From contig VGLX01000014.1 in NCBI GenBank assembly GCA_016866645.1, positions 1 to 13,746 on the forward strand: 13,746 nucleotides of DNA. Reading direction: 5' to 3'. Both the position numbers and the translations under genes were made by a program. This DNA is from Candidatus Woesearchaeota archaeon (lineage in GTDB: Archaea > Nanobdellota > Nanobdellia > SCGC-AAA011-G17 > VGLX01). Under the pieces are notes generated by a model, which was not told where the DNA came from, did not search any database, and saw nothing but the letters and a program-made list of their open reading frames with translations. Numbering within the stretch: position 1 is the stretch's first letter; each line of letters starts with the position of its first letter. Positions 7,001-13,746 of the stretch are shown here, piece after piece.

Positions 7001-7612
7001 TTAAGATTTTTTCCAGACCCTGTACTCATTCGGGAAGCCTTTATCGTGGCGGTATCCGCCATGCTTAGTCTTGAAATATTCTTCATGTCCCGGCGGCATG
7101 AATACCCCGTTTAAAATTTCATTCTTATTTAAGTAATCTCTGACGATTATTTCTAGGTCAAGAACGCCTTTGTTGTAATAAGCTGGAGACTCGCCTATAT
7201 CAAGTATACTCACCTTATCATCTAAGCCCTGTTCTTTTGTAGCTACTGCAAAACCTAGCTTGTATGCCCTAGGTGAAAGCAAAGCGAATATATGACTGTA
7301 GCGCTTAGTTTCTTCTAAGCTTAGTTTTATCGCATCTTTGAGCTTGTCTAGTTTTTCTGTGCCATGAGTCTTGGGGTCAAACTTGTTCCAGCTCGGATGC
7401 TCATCATAACCTTTTACTATAGTGTTTTCTTTTTCATGGACTAACCCTTTACCATCGATATGGAAAGCCCTTATGCAGTCGACAGCAGCGTAATCCAAAA
7501 ACTTTCTTTTATCTTCTAGCCTATTACCTACAGACTGCCAATTAGGCTTGCTCCAATAGTCTCCGGTATAAGCGCCGCTGTTGCATGGAAGAAAGATAAG
7601 GATCTTTGTCAT
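7001..7612 (-). CDS. Uncharacterised protein with N-terminal strand and PCNSGAY motif
   Basis: I do not recognise a named family. The 203-residue soluble protein opens with a hydrophobic strand, ILIFLP (4-9), running into CNSGAY (10-15). This loosely recalls the PCSxxKPY motif of archaeosine-type tRNA-guanine transglycosylase relatives (DUF5591/DUF6884-like), and a second strand, HIFALLSPRAYKLGF (107-121), would fit a Rossmann-like core. The C-terminal part carries His/Gly-rich motifs, PPGHEEYFKTKHGGYRH (173-189), that could bind metal or nucleotide. It is the last gene of the minus-strand radical SAM cassette, 23 nt after the P-loop gene, with AAAGGT as a weak ribosome site. The gap to the next gene (6911-7000) has no obvious terminator. 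The TGT-family resemblance is a weak inference; nucleotide or nucleic-acid metabolism is the most I would suggest. Confidence 0.78.
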   Translation of the reverse strand: MTKILIFLPCNSGAYTGDYWSKPNWQSVGNRLEDKRKFLDYAAVDCIRAFHIDGKGLVHEKENTIVKGYDEHPSWNKFDPKTHGTEKLDKLKDAIKLSLEETKRYSHIFALLSPRAYKLGFAVATKEQGLDDKVSILDIGESPAYYNKGVLDLEIIVRDYLNKNEILNGVFMPPGHEEYFKTKHGGYRHDKGFPNEYRVWKKS

Positions 7613-7635
7613 ACTGCCCTGTTACCTTTATGGAT

Positions 7636-8664
7636 TTATAAGTTTTTGCTAATCCTTTCATGAATCCGCTTTGCTCTCTCCTCAACACTGCCTGCAGGTA
7701 TAAACGATACATTAAAGCCTTCTGCGGTATACATTTTTAGAAGTCTATCATTAATCCGCCTAGCCTCTTCTGTACGCTCCTGCTTCGACTTGCCCCACTT
7801 GGGCTCTTGCAGTGATGGCATAACCTCAAGAAGGAAAACATTAGCGTAATCAGCGAATTTATCATGCTTCAAATCTTTTGTTTTATTATGCCGAGTGTAG
7901 AATTCTATTATATCTACGTATCCTCGCTCTAGAAGGCTGCCTTCGCTTGCTAACTTTTCAAGTTCTTTCTGCTTTTTTAGCGCTAGTTTTGCGAATTTTA
8001 AAGGAGTGCAAACAGGGCAGATATGTCTTTTACCGTATATCTTCTTTAAAGGCATACAGGGGTCGTGACCGAGCTTTTTGCTGCCAAGATCGTCAAGGGC
8101 TAGTGATGCAGCCTCTTTCTGGATATTGTAACCATAAACGCCTCTTAAGAATTCCAACGTTGCTGTTTTCCCACAATCATGAGCCCCGGTCACAACGTAC
8201 AAGTTTTTTTCAGGACTAGTCTTAAGTTTAGTTACGGTAAATACTGCAATGAGGGATTCGTGCTTAGTCTTAGGGTTTTTGAACGCGTATTGTTTTTCTT
8301 TTACTTTTATGAAATAAGATGAATCGTATACTAGTAACAATGGACGCTCGATTAGCGAGAACTTCTTCAGCGATGTCTGAAACTCAAGGTTTTGCTCACC
8401 ATACCGTATTTCCGCTTCTGTAGTCGCGAATATTACGTCTTCATGAAGCAGCTCTTTTGAAAGCAGTTCTGAATAACCCCATGACTTTTTACCTGAGAAC
8501 CCGCCTCTGTCGGTCCCGTGCTTAAGTATTCTTTCAAGGCTTTCCTGCTCACTCGCTCGGTAAAGGATGTTCCTGCTGTTTTTTTTGCCGAGCTTTTCTA
8601 TTACTGATTCTAGAAACTTCGTGTTGTTACCGTCATAGTCTAACTGATCTATTCGTATCCCCAT
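7636..8664 (-). CDS. Two-domain protein: N-terminal ART-like (tentative) plus AAA_28/NadR-type P-loop kinase
   Basis: A 342-residue protein. Residues about 155-342 form a P-loop NTPase of the AAA_28 type, the group that includes the ribosylnicotinamide kinase domain of NadR. The Walker A is GAHDCGKT (160-167). Then come the family's KEAA (183-186), the acidic motif ERGYVDIIEFY (246-256), a lid rich in Arg, and IPAGSVEERAKRI (322-334). A cysteine group, Cys203 with CPVC (216-219) and nearby His200/His215, sits in the substrate region and may bind zinc. The N-terminal domain (about 30-150) has LYRAS (34-38), GTDRGG (50-55), VIFATTEAE (77-85) and LLLVYD (109-114), an order that recalls small ADP-ribosyltransferase folds; this is tentative. 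It starts 3 nt after the radical SAM gene at 8668, so they are co-transcribed. Kinase-fold call firm; substrate and N-terminal role unknown. Confidence 0.8.
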   Translation of the reverse strand: MGIRIDQLDYDGNNTKFLESVIEKLGKKNSRNILYRASEQESLERILKHGTDRGGFSGKKSWGYSELLSKELLHEDVIFATTEAEIRYGEQNLEFQTSLKKFSLIERPLLLVYDSSYFIKVKEKQYAFKNPKTKHESLIAVFTVTKLKTSPEKNLYVVTGAHDCGKTATLEFLRGVYGYNIQKEAASLALDDLGSKKLGHDPCMPLKKIYGKRHICPVCTPLKFAKLALKKQKELEKLASEGSLLERGYVDIIEFYTRHNKTKDLKHDKFADYANVFLLEVMPSLQEPKWGKSKQERTEEARRINDRLLKMYTAEGFNVSFIPAGSVEERAKRIHERISKNL

Positions 8665-8667
8665 TTT

Positions 8668-9711
8668 TTAGGTTATTATCTCCTTCCATTCGCGCCAGCT
8701 TCCACACAAGTTACCGTTAGGATGGAACACTAGCTCGTAAATCACTGGCACACCGTTCGTTTTTTTTAAGCTTCGTTCTTTTTCTTTTTCAATCAAGGTA
8801 AGGTCAGCCATTTCTGAAACCATGTCTATGTTTTTGTATTTGAAAACCTCGACATAATAATAATAGCCGAGTATCTGCGTCGTGAAAGAAAACCTTTCAT
8901 CCTTGTCCAGACTTTCCCATAGGGGTATCAGGTTAACGCCTTGCGATTTACAGAAATCAGGTATCCTGCCGGGCTTCACTGTTTTCTCATCAAACTTCAT
9001 CAGCTGCCTGAAGACGACGTTGTCTATGCCTATAGATTCTGCCCAGTCCATGTATTTCACCATTTCTTTGACAGAGTTGACGCCTTCTTTGATTAATATG
9101 CAGCTAAGCCTTGGTCGTATATTATTCTCGTTTGATATGCGGATTATTTCTTCAAGCTCCGAGTCTGACAAGGGCGGGTTCTTAAGTCCCATAATTCGGT
9201 CATTAGTTTTTTCATCGTAATGCGCCCTGCTTATGTTCAGGTGCTGTAGCTTATAATCGGCAAGCCTATCCAGGATGGTATCATTGCTTCCTTTGACTTT
9301 TTTCAGCAGTCCAGAGCCGTTTGTCGTGATAGTCCTCTTCCTAACATTGTAACTGTCAAGAATGTTGAGTATCATGGGCAGCTTAGGGTCTAGCGTTGGT
9401 TCTCCTCCTGTGAGGGATACGCTGGGGTCAAGCGGTTTCACAGTGTCGAGCATGACTTTGAGCTTGCCATAGTACTCTTTTTCATCAGTTATTACTGGCT
9501 TGATATAGTCTACGCCGTCATGAAAATACCTAAGCTGTGCCACGCAGAAATTGCAGCTCGCGTTGCAGTAATCAGAAACGAATACGGAAAGGTTCACGTT
9601 GCCATAGGCGAGATAGTTTTTTCCGTTCGCATTAAAAGGCATGAGCTCTTTCTCGGTTATATCAAACATTTCCTGCCTTTTGTATCTCATATCAAGGTTT
9701 TGTTTTGCCAT
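8668..9711 (-). CDS. Radical SAM protein, MoaA-like
   Basis: A 347-residue radical SAM enzyme. It cleaves S-adenosylmethionine at a [4Fe-4S] cluster held by CNASCNFC (Cys49, 53, 56), with the SAM-binding GGEPT at 102-106 and a following TTNGSG strand (TIM-barrel strand 4). About 40 residues precede the cluster motif. The C-terminal end has a lone cysteine in NGNLCGSW; I do not see a three-cysteine SPASM or twitch cluster, so auxiliary iron-sulfur clusters are unlikely. Translation starts at the ATG at 9711, with GGGGTGA as ribosome site overlapping the stop of the upstream radical SAM gene (3-nt gap), and the stop is 3 nt before the P-loop gene, so coupling is likely. The reaction is unknown. 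MoaA itself needs a C-terminal cysteine triad and GG tail, so this is not MoaA. Confidence 0.88.
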   Translation of the reverse strand: MAKQNLDMRYKRQEMFDITEKELMPFNANGKNYLAYGNVNLSVFVSDYCNASCNFCVAQLRYFHDGVDYIKPVITDEKEYYGKLKVMLDTVKPLDPSVSLTGGEPTLDPKLPMILNILDSYNVRKRTITTNGSGLLKKVKGSNDTILDRLADYKLQHLNISRAHYDEKTNDRIMGLKNPPLSDSELEEIIRISNENNIRPRLSCILIKEGVNSVKEMVKYMDWAESIGIDNVVFRQLMKFDEKTVKPGRIPDFCKSQGVNLIPLWESLDKDERFSFTTQILGYYYYVEVFKYKNIDMVSEMADLTLIEKEKERSLKKTNGVPVIYELVFHPNGNLCGSWREWKEIIT

Positions 9712-9714
9712 TTT

Positions 9715-10464
9715 TCACCCCATATCTTTCATGCCTTCGCTTCTTGCTATAAGGTCTGTGCCCCAGTTCTTACCATCCGGGCCTATAAGGTAAAACTCGA
9801 CAGGGTCGGGTATTATGAACGGAAGCTCTAATTCCTCCCTATCTTTCGCGTAGCCGTACCTTTGGTAGAAGAATAGGTTAGAAATCTCTTTCAGCCCACG
9901 CCTGTCTAATTCCTTCACAAGCCATTCGTCATCATCATCGCTAAGAGGTTTCTTTCTTCTTCTCACGTTGAATACTAAGCTGTAATCGCCATAAGTTTTA
10001 AGCTGAGAAAAAGCATCTCTTATAGACTCAGCCTTGTCTAGGTGTATGCAGTCACTTTTTATTAAGTAATAATTTATACTGGGTTTTAGCGTGAAAGGGG
10101 TTTTGAATTTCAAGAAATAGTCTTTGATATTTTTTACCGATAGTTCAAAATCAAGTTTTTTATCAATGTAGGCATAAGGCAAGAGTGTTGCATTAGTTCC
10201 GAGCGTTACTTTGGTGCATCTTCCTGTCTCTTGAGCGTGACGTATCATGTCTTCGAGGTTTGGATGAAGCGTCGGCTCGCCGCCCTCGAGCTGCACCTCA
10301 AAGTCTCCTTCTTTTGGGAGGATTTCTTTGAAAGTTTCTAGATTAAGATAGGTAGATCTTGTAGGGTCTGAATAGCAGCTGCAAAGCTCACAACTCCTGT
10401 TGCACGCGTTAGTTATTGCGAAATAGTATTTCCTTACCATTTTCAGCTTATCCGCCTCCTCCAT
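9715..10464 (-). CDS. Short radical SAM protein
   Basis: A 249-residue radical SAM protein with cluster motif CNRSCELC (Cys21, 25, 28, plus Cys30), GGEPTLHPNL at 61-70 and a TLGTNATLL strand. It is short for a complete radical SAM barrel (often 280 or more), like minimal QueE/activase-type enzymes, and has no C-terminal cysteine cluster. First gene of the four-gene cassette, 95 bp after nadK on the same strand. The start is uncertain: ATG at 10464 gives 249 residues, but an in-frame ATG at 10440 gives 241, beginning MVRKYYFAITNAC, with GGAGGAGG 14 nt upstream. A TATA-like ATAAAAAAA near 10480 would put transcription start close to 10464, allowing either a leaderless first ATG or the second. 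Function unknown; with the adjacent radical SAM protein it may form a pair acting on one substrate. Confidence 0.84.
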   Translation of the reverse strand: MEEADKLKMVRKYYFAITNACNRSCELCSCYSDPTRSTYLNLETFKEILPKEGDFEVQLEGGEPTLHPNLEDMIRHAQETGRCTKVTLGTNATLLPYAYIDKKLDFELSVKNIKDYFLKFKTPFTLKPSINYYLIKSDCIHLDKAESIRDAFSQLKTYGDYSLVFNVRRRKKPLSDDDDEWLVKELDRRGLKEISNLFFYQRYGYAKDREELELPFIIPDPVEFYLIGPDGKNWGTDLIARSEGMKDMG

Positions 10465-10559
10465 CGTTTTCTCATCCCGTTTTTTTATGCCTCTGGCTAG
10501 ATAGTTAACCTTGTGGATAATCCTACATAGACCGATTCGCAGCGAGTACTCATCGCTTT
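10465..10559 (-). other. Intergenic region between nadK and the radical SAM cassette
   Basis: A 95-bp gap. On the minus strand it holds a TATA-like ATAAAAAAA about 15-25 bp before 10464 that may drive the cassette. It also contains an 18-codon ATG frame at 10553-10497 with no ribosome site, which I do not call a gene. I see no tRNA cloverleaf, convincing hairpin or poly-T terminator, so read-through from the NAD operon is possible. Confidence 0.4.
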
Positions 10560-11522
10560 TTACCAGTAAGTGTCTTTATCGTATAATTCTAATATGCTCT
10601 CTGCTAGTAAGTTTTTTTGAGGTTTTACGTAATACTTCTTCCTGTTTTCCTCGTTGAAACCTAGGATCTTTAAAGGCTTGCCAGGATAGACTTTCAGCTT
10701 CGCGCCAAGTCCGAAGGGGTGTTCTATATGTTTGCCGTCTATGTAGAGCATGCCTTCTCTCATTTTTGAGAAAACTTCTAGCTTGCTGGCTGTTCCTGTT
10801 TCCATCTTAGGATTCGGGTTGAGTCTTCCTATGTAAAGTTCTCTTGTGACGTATTGGAATTCTTTGCCTTCTATCGGCAGGGCTTTTCCTCCTGCTTTTA
10901 TCGCCCAGTTGCTAGCAGCAGTCGCTATTATAGTTCCTGAGCTTTTCTGGAACTCTTCTAAGTTGCCTTTCTTTAGTACCATTCTTGACGTAGCCGCAGG
11001 GTGCTTGTGAACCACGAGAACATCATTGAGCACTAGCTCTTCCAGCTTTTTTCCGTTAAGCTCTAACTGTAGCCTGTTGAACTTGTATTGTTTCAGCTTT
11101 CCTTCTTGCAGTTGCTTGTATTTTTCTGGGAAGTTGTGTTTGTTCGCTGCCAGGAAGAACCCTTCGCTACTGTCAGCTTCAGGCCTGTAGTCAGAATTTA
11201 TGCCAAAAACCGGCTTATTACTTATATAATGAGAAGCTTCCATTAAAGTGCCGTCGCCGCCGAAAGTCATTATTAAATCATATTTTTTTACAAGATTTTT
11301 TGATAATTCTCCTCTGTATTTCCAGTCAACCTTGACATCTTTGTCTTTTCCTAAAGTTTCTTCTACGACTTTTCTTGCTTCCTTGTCTTCTTCAAGTTCT
11401 GCTTCTAAATCTTTGACATCAAGCCCTTCTTCCAGTATCATCTTCTCTAGCTCTTTGTTCTTGGATTTGTACAGCTCTAGCACTGGTGTTTTGTATACGA
11501 TGAGTATTTTTTCGTATTTCAT
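10560..11522 (-). CDS. nadK: NAD kinase
   Basis: A 320-residue ATP-NAD kinase (PF01513 fold), which phosphorylates the 2'-hydroxyl of NAD to make NADP in the cytoplasm. The hallmark GGDGT is at 88-92 (FGGDGTLMEAS), the N(D/E) substrate motif is LNDVLV (165-170), followed by PAATSR (175-180) and the glycine-rich SSGTIIATAAS (194-204), then AGG (210-212). Most NAD kinases have GST where this has ASNWA, so the loop is somewhat divergent. The N-terminal extension of about 80 residues is Lys/Glu-rich and helical. The start ATG overlaps the upstream stop as ATGA (11522-11519), so nadK is translationally coupled to the GXGXG gene. Last gene of the NAD operon. Substrate (NAD versus NADH, ATP versus polyphosphate) cannot be told from sequence. 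Confidence 0.9.
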   Translation of the reverse strand: MKYEKILIVYKTPVLELYKSKNKELEKMILEEGLDVKDLEAELEEDKEARKVVEETLGKDKDVKVDWKYRGELSKNLVKKYDLIMTFGGDGTLMEASHYISNKPVFGINSDYRPEADSSEGFFLAANKHNFPEKYKQLQEGKLKQYKFNRLQLELNGKKLEELVLNDVLVVHKHPAATSRMVLKKGNLEEFQKSSGTIIATAASNWAIKAGGKALPIEGKEFQYVTRELYIGRLNPNPKMETGTASKLEVFSKMREGMLYIDGKHIEHPFGLGAKLKVYPGKPLKILGFNEENRKKYYVKPQKNLLAESILELYDKDTYW

Positions 11523-12172
11523 TTTTTATTAGGGTATATCTTCTTCTTTTTAACCCATATTTCCCCCCCGCGTAGGATTTCGGTGTGTAAGTCTATTGGT
11601 TCTCTGTTTAGCATTATTTTTCCGCCGCGCATGTCATATCCTGTCCAGAAGGTTGTATACTTGGCTATTATCTTTCCGCCAGTCATGTGCGCTCCGAGGT
11701 AGTCTCCTGTCCCGCCTTCACCTTTTACCTCGAGTATGCCTTTTGAATGATTATACCCGAGGTAGGGTAATGGTTCAGTGCCGCTTTCATGCCAGATTGT
11801 TATCTTTTCATTTTTCTTTATTATTTTGTTCACTAAGGCTGATACGTATAATCCTTCGCGGACTCTCATCTCTCGGAACTGTCCTTCCAGTCTAACTCCG
11901 AAGTCTTTAAGAATAGCAGTTTTAATATTGGCATATTTTTCGCTGCAAAAGTCACTAATGTCTTCTTTTGTGTATGTGATAGTTTTAGCGATGTCAGATG
12001 CTAGCACGTAATATTCTCTTAGGTTTGGGAGGCTAATACTCCTTTCTATTCCTGTTTTGTAACCATTTAACAACGCATCTATTGCCTCTTGTTTTTTCAC
12101 ATTATCATCTGTAAGACTCTTAATCTTTTCTTCTAGTTCTTTTTCAGGAACGAAACCATGAGGTATTTTCAT
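11519..12172 (-). CDS. GXGXG beta-helix protein embedded in the NAD operon
   Basis: A 217-residue protein. Residues about 145-207 contain three coils of a right-handed beta-helix of the GXGXG type (as in glutamate synthase C-termini and formylmethanofuran dehydrogenase subunit C): HMTGGKIIA (162-170), DMRGGKIML (180-188) and ILRGGEIWV (199-207), preceded by EVKGEGGTGDYLG. The first 120 residues are mostly helical, charged and unassigned; a single Cys (76) is present. No signal peptide or membrane segment. It is joined to nadB upstream and nadK downstream by ATGA overlaps at 12172-12169 and 11522-11519, so it is made with the NAD enzymes. It might be a structural or accessory subunit, but no role in NAD synthesis is known to me. 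GXGXG in this position is unusual; the family call is good, function unknown. Confidence 0.78.
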   Translation of the reverse strand: MKIPHGFVPEKELEEKIKSLTDDNVKKQEAIDALLNGYKTGIERSISLPNLREYYVLASDIAKTITYTKEDISDFCSEKYANIKTAILKDFGVRLEGQFREMRVREGLYVSALVNKIIKKNEKITIWHESGTEPLPYLGYNHSKGILEVKGEGGTGDYLGAHMTGGKIIAKYTTFWTGYDMRGGKIMLNREPIDLHTEILRGGEIWVKKKKIYPNKK

Positions 12173-13629
12173 TTTTTGTCATCCTCTCGGAAGTGGCATC
12201 CTAAGCTCCTCTTCCTTTTCAAGGCGGCTTTAGCGACCAGCATGCCTGTGTCAACCATGTTTTTGGCTTCTATTAATTCTTGGTTCACGCCTTCTGGTAA
12301 GTTTTTCTTTATAATGTTCAGTTCTTTTATCGCAGTTTTTAAGCCTTTCTCATTCCTTATCAGCCCTGCGTAGTTCCACATAGCTGCTTGTATCTCTTTC
12401 TTTGTTTCAGCAGCGTCAAATTCTACATACTTGGGCTTGTGAGTTTTTACTATTTCTATTTTGTCTTCTAAGCTTTTTATGACTTCTAAGACCTGGTTGC
12501 TGAAGACTATCGATTCTAGTAACGAGTTGCTTGCTAGCCTGTTAGCTCCGTGGACTCCTGTCCTTGATACTTCTCCGAAAGCGTAAAGGTTCTTTATGCT
12601 AGTCTCGCCTTTCAGGTTTACTTTTACTCCTCCGCACATGTAATGCGCTGCTGGCAAGACCGGTATGGCCTGCTTAGTCATGTCTATCCCGTATTCTAAG
12701 AGCTTGTTGTAAATCGTCGGGAACCTTGTCTTGATAATCTCTGGGTCTTCGTGGCTTATGTCTAAGCTTACTTCTCCGTTTTGTGCTTCTTTGGCTATCG
12801 CCCTTGCCACTATGTCTCGCGGTGCCAGTTCTTTCATCTCGTGATAATCATGCATGAACGTTTCACCTTTGCTGTTCTTCAGCTGTCCGCCTTCTCCCCG
12901 TACTGCTTCTGATATCAGGAATGGTGGTGCTCCTTGCTTGTTCAATGCCGTAGGGTGGAACTGGACGAACTCTAAATCTTCTAATTTTGCTCCTGCCCTG
13001 TAGGCCATAGCCATTCCGTCGCCGGTCGCTATGTCAGGGTTGGTAGTTTTTTTGAAGAGTTGCCCTGCGCCACCAGTCGCGAGTATCACTGCCTTGCCGT
13101 AAACCTCTTTTATTTTCTTTCCTTCCAGGTATTGGACTCCGTGACATTTATTGCCCTTGACTATAAGGTCTGTTGCTATTGTTTGTTCTAATACGCTTAT
13201 GTTCTTGTGATTTCTGACTTTTTCTACTAAAGTTTTTTCTATCGCGTGTCCTGTAGCGTCTCCAGAGTAGGCTACCCTCCTGCAGCTATGCCCTCCCTCG
13301 CGTGTTAGTTTTAAGACCCCGTTTTTTTCTTCGAAAGGAGTGCCTAAGTCTAAGAGTTTCTTGATCATCTTAGGGCCTTCTTCTACCAAGAACTTCACAG
13401 CTTCTACGTCATTATGGTAGCAGCCTGCTTTCAGGGTGTCTTCTATGTGTGATTCGTAACTGTCATGTGCGCCTAGCACGGCTGCTATTCCGCCTTGCGC
13501 GTAGTTAGTGTTCGACTCCATCATGTCCTTCTTGGTCAGCAACGTGACTTTGCCATACTTCGATGCTTCTAATGCGAAGTTCAAGCCAGCGATTCCTGAC
13601 CCGATGACGATGAAGTCGGACTTTTTCAT
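12169..13629 (-). CDS. nadB: L-aspartate oxidase
   Basis: A 486-residue FAD enzyme oxidising L-aspartate to iminoaspartate, the first step of de novo NAD synthesis; NadA then makes quinolinate. Family motifs run in order: FAD-binding GSGIAGL (10-16), NYAQGGIAA (42-50), TREGGHSCRR (109-118) with the active-site Glu111, ATGGAG, FHPTAL, RGEGG, APRDIVARAI with the catalytic Arg, PAAHYMCGGV with the catalytic His, GEVSRTGVHGANRLASNSLLE, and a C-terminal RSLGCHFR. These NadB-type motifs separate it from succinate dehydrogenase flavoproteins. It is shorter than E. coli NadB (540 residues), mainly at the C-terminus. Its ATG overlaps the nadC stop as ATGA (13629-13626) and its own stop overlaps the next start in the same way. 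Expected in the cytoplasm; electron acceptor (oxygen or fumarate) not known. Confidence 0.95.
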   Translation of the reverse strand: MKKSDFIVIGSGIAGLNFALEASKYGKVTLLTKKDMMESNTNYAQGGIAAVLGAHDSYESHIEDTLKAGCYHNDVEAVKFLVEEGPKMIKKLLDLGTPFEEKNGVLKLTREGGHSCRRVAYSGDATGHAIEKTLVEKVRNHKNISVLEQTIATDLIVKGNKCHGVQYLEGKKIKEVYGKAVILATGGAGQLFKKTTNPDIATGDGMAMAYRAGAKLEDLEFVQFHPTALNKQGAPPFLISEAVRGEGGQLKNSKGETFMHDYHEMKELAPRDIVARAIAKEAQNGEVSLDISHEDPEIIKTRFPTIYNKLLEYGIDMTKQAIPVLPAAHYMCGGVKVNLKGETSIKNLYAFGEVSRTGVHGANRLASNSLLESIVFSNQVLEVIKSLEDKIEIVKTHKPKYVEFDAAETKKEIQAAMWNYAGLIRNEKGLKTAIKELNIIKKNLPEGVNQELIEAKNMVDTGMLVAKAALKRKRSLGCHFREDDKK

Positions 13630-13746
13630 CCTTCCCTCCGGATTATTTTCTGGCTTATGTCTAACGCTTTCACCGAATGTGTCAGCTCTCCTACTGAGAT
13701 TACGTCAGCTTCGGTTGATGTGTATTCCCAAAGGTTTTTTTCTGTT
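13626..13746 (-). CDS. nadC: Nicotinate-nucleotide pyrophosphorylase (quinolinate phosphoribosyltransferase), C-terminal end, cut by window edge
   Basis: Only the last 39 codons are present; the 5' part lies beyond the right edge. The visible residues include ADVISVGELTHSVKALDIS, the signature C-terminal strand and helix of NadC, which converts quinolinate and PRPP to nicotinate mononucleotide, CO2 and pyrophosphate. It ends in KIIRREG and TGA, which overlaps the nadB ATG (ATGA, 13629-13626). The reading frame starts at base 13745 in the minus direction. Gene identity rests on this motif plus the position before nadB. The operon promoter, and any nadA, must lie upstream outside the window. 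Confidence 0.92.
   Translation of the reverse strand, partial: TEKNLWEYTSTEADVISVGELTHSVKALDISQKIIRREG

Noticed and set aside
8668..9711. Naming the longer radical SAM protein MoaA
   Set aside because: The C-terminal cysteine triad and GG tail of MoaA are absent, and no other molybdopterin gene is nearby.
10497..10553. 18-codon frame on the minus strand between nadK and the radical SAM gene, considered as a RiPP precursor
   Set aside because: It has no ribosome site, is very short, has one Cys and no leader/core pattern. A radical SAM peptide-modifying role would also expect a SPASM domain, which is not seen.
10465..10559. tRNA or C/D-box RNA in the nadK-radical SAM gap
   Set aside because: No cloverleaf pairing or T-loop, and the box C/D-like words are at wrong spacing.
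11248..11532. Serine-rich reading frame opposite nadK, and other long antisense frames over the AOR, nadB and GXGXG genes
   Set aside because: These are mirror frames of strongly supported genes, with low-complexity composition and no motifs.

Overview
The window looks like a compact archaeal chromosome segment of moderately low GC. The signs are A/T-rich TATA-like boxes about 26-30 bp before start codons, frequent AGA/AGG and ATA codons, Shine-Dalgarno sequences of the GGAGG/GGTG type, a tungsten-type aldehyde ferredoxin oxidoreductase, and almost no non-coding DNA (no gap over 100 bp). An uncultivated, possibly DPANN-like archaeon would fit, but the sequence alone does not settle the lineage. 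Thirteen genes are supported, one of them cut by the right edge. I see no rRNA, tRNA, CRISPR array, insertion sequence or tandem repeat.

Left block (29-6910). Two paralogous PHP-domain metal-dependent phosphoesterases, each with a C-terminal hydrophobic segment, bracket the block in opposite orientation. Between them lie an aldehyde ferredoxin oxidoreductase on the minus strand and a divergent three-gene plus-strand operon: an M20 metallopeptidase/deacylase, an extended-SDR NAD-dependent epimerase/dehydrogenase, and a 190-residue aromatic-rich protein of unknown function. The oxidoreductase and the M20 gene share a 97-bp divergent promoter region. The second PHP gene has a clear TATA box followed by a perfect 7-3-7 palindrome, a likely operator.

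Middle block (7001-10464, all minus). This is a tightly packed cassette, in transcription order: a short radical SAM protein, a MoaA-like radical SAM protein, a two-part protein with an AAA_28/NadR-type P-loop kinase domain behind an N-terminal domain that may be ADP-ribosyltransferase-like, and a 203-residue protein starting with a strand and a PCNSGAY motif. Gaps are 3, 3 and 23 nt. I do not recognise this set as a described system; it is the best candidate for a new pathway in the window.

Right block (10560-13746, all minus). A NAD(P) biosynthesis operon runs nadC (C-terminal end only), nadB, a GXGXG beta-helix protein, nadK. Every junction is a 4-nt ATGA stop/start overlap, so the genes are probably translationally coupled. 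The GXGXG protein has no established place in NAD synthesis but is locked between nadB and nadK. NadB oxidises aspartate to iminoaspartate, NadA (not in the window) would make quinolinate, NadC would make nicotinate mononucleotide, and NadK would phosphorylate NAD to NADP. The middle cassette follows 95 bp downstream on the same strand and includes a NadR-superfamily kinase domain, so a functional link with NAD metabolism is possible but unproven.
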